DNA from: Actinomycetota bacterium
GTDB taxonomy: Bacteria > Actinomycetota > Humimicrobiia > Hakubellales > JAMDDV01
Direction: 5' to 3'
Assembly (NCBI GenBank): GCA_023488455.1
Contig: JAMDDV010000003.1
Location: 1-42,664, forward strand
Length of the DNA: 42,664 nucleotides
Part shown: positions 41,793 through 42,664 of the stretch, piece by piece
Position numbering within the stretch: position 1 is the first letter of the stretch
How the letters are laid out: each line of letters starts with the position of its first letter
Translations under genes and position numbers: made by a program
Notes under the pieces: generated by a model
What the model was told of the DNA's origin: nothing
Databases searched by the model: none
What the model saw: only the letters and a program-made list of their open reading frames with translations

Positions 41793-42664
41793 CTAGGATC
41801 CCAGACCAGCTTTTATTTCATTCCAGGTATCCACTCTTTTTTGGGGATCTTCCTCAGCAAGCATTACATAAAGTTTGACAGGGAAATCGCCAATTGACCC
41901 AACGTACCATGGTGTCTTATTCTTAACTATATCTGCATATCCACCGGCACCCGCAGGGTTAATTATGCCGTAGCCAACCAGATTTGCGAGCTTGGTCTGT
42001 CCATCGTCACTGATCATGTAATCCATATATTTTAATGCCAGATCAAGTGAACCACCCTTAGTTGGCTTTGTGAGTGCCCATCCGTCTATCCAGTTTAAGG
42101 TGCCTTCAGTTGGCAGCATCGCTGCGAATTTATCACCAATGCCCATATCTTCAAGCTGCATTAATGTAATGGGGTCACCCCACACCAGGTTAATATAGCT
42201 ATCCTCATTAGCTAGAACTGATACGACAGAATCCAATCCAGCAGTAAACGTTCTAGAATTTTGTGCCCAGAGCGTTAGCTCTTCTATCATTTTTGCATAT
42301 TCTTCTTCATCAAGGTTATACGGGTCATCGGTAATGCCTGCAGCAATGGCAGCCATATTCGTGACGTTGGTAGATTCATCAACCATGGATACTTTACCTT
42401 TGAGTTCAGGTGCCTTCAATACTGCATACGAAAGTGTCTTTACTCCGTTTGTCTCACTCACATAGGGATCGAGTTGGTCGCCCAGCGCTTCTACGTTAAC
42501 AGCAAAGGCTTGAGCTCCCCAAACAATCGGTACATGGAATCTCATATCAGGTTCCATCACTGCATACGGATGTGTCCTGAAAAATTCGCCCATTTTGCCA
42601 AAATTTTCCAGCTTGGACACGTCAATTGCTTGAATTAAACCGGCATCGTAATACATCTTAACTC
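41793..42664 (-). CDS. ABC transporter solute-binding protein, PotD-like (5' part outside window)
   Basis: The frame is open to the window edge (VKMYYDAGLIQAID at the visible start), so the internal ATG at 42656 is not the true start and the signal peptide is missing. About 290 C-terminal residues are present. Landmarks of the spermidine/putrescine or family 1 binding proteins are VPIVWGAQAFAVNVEAL, KGKVSMVDES, SYINLVWGDP, GWALTKPTKGGSLDLALKYMDYM and YGIINPAG. It is upstream of the UroD-like, isomerase, SorC, aldolase and kinase genes on the same strand. The ligand is more likely the sugar or sugar acid of this operon than a polyamine. Permease genes are presumably outside the window. Confidence 0.85.
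   Translation of the reverse strand, partial: VKMYYDAGLIQAIDVSKLENFGKMGEFFRTHPYAVMEPDMRFHVPIVWGAQAFAVNVEALGDQLDPYVSETNGVKTLSYAVLKAPELKGKVSMVDESTNVTNMAAIAAGITDDPYNLDEEEYAKMIEELTLWAQNSRTFTAGLDSVVSVLANEDSYINLVWGDPITLMQLEDMGIGDKFAAMLPTEGTLNWIDGWALTKPTKGGSLDLALKYMDYMISDDGQTKLANLVGYGIINPAGAGGYADIVKNKTPWYVGSIGDFPVKLYVMLAEEDPQKRVDTWNEIKAGLGS

Overview
The window is bacterial, AT-rich and made almost entirely of protein genes. The features that point to bacteria are sigma70-like promoters, Shine-Dalgarno sites, SorC and DeoR regulators, FGGY kinases, a lipobox-bearing solute-binding protein and menaquinone genes. No tRNA, rRNA, CRISPR array or replication origin was seen. Menaquinone genes beside many sugar-catabolic genes and a cobalamin gene suggest an anaerobic or facultative sugar-using bacterium. 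I cannot fix the phylum from sequence alone; an uncultivated fermentative lineage is a guess.

Region 1 (1-5664): the end of a classical menaquinone operon (menA tail, menC, menE), then a complete IS1634-type insertion sequence with perfect 29-bp ends and a 6-bp target duplication, then a hotdog thioesterase likely to act as DHNA-CoA hydrolase, then a small unknown gene broken by a frameshift. Region 2 (5837-13192, plus strand): a RuBisCO-like protein, a SorC regulator, a two-subunit thiamine-diphosphate E1 enzyme without E2/E3, a class II aldolase, a PHP phosphoesterase and a phosphotriesterase-like (probable lactonase) gene. Region 3 (13282-21466, minus strand): a sugar ABC transporter (binding protein and two permeases, no ATPase) followed by a UroD-like protein, an FGGY kinase, a cupin, an Ldh2-type dehydrogenase and an RraA-like aldolase. 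Region 4 (21689-27922, plus strand, divergent from region 3): a second SorC regulator, a split transketolase, a second orphan E1 alpha/beta pair and a LarA-type nickel racemase/epimerase homologue. Region 5 (27930-33812): cobyric acid synthase, then an island with a winged-helix protein, a possible tiny ORF, a BstYI/BglII-like restriction-modification pair and a large zinc-ribbon DNA methylase. Region 6 (33824-42664): a class II (AraD/FucA-type) aldolase, a DeoR regulator, and a minus-strand operon with binding protein, UroD-like protein, AraA/FucI-like isomerase, SorC regulator, class II aldolase with a C-terminal cysteine cluster, and FGGY kinase.

The sugar regions look like three or four independently regulated catabolic modules for unusual sugars or sugar acids. 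Each has a sugar-sensing regulator (three SorC, one DeoR), and similar parts recur: two E1 pairs, two FGGY kinases, two class II FBA-like aldolases, two UroD-like proteins and two binding proteins. By eye, composition is a mosaic: regions 2 (to about 12188), LarA-CobQ and 6 are richer in GC, while 1, 3, most of 4 and the restriction island are very AT-rich. The strongest candidate for an undescribed system is the RuBisCO-like protein module with its orphan E1 enzyme, aldolase, phosphoesterase and lactonase. It resembles in logic, but not in gene content, the known D-apiose/D-apionate and methionine-salvage uses of RuBisCO-like proteins. No stretch over 300 bases lacks a gene or gene remnant.
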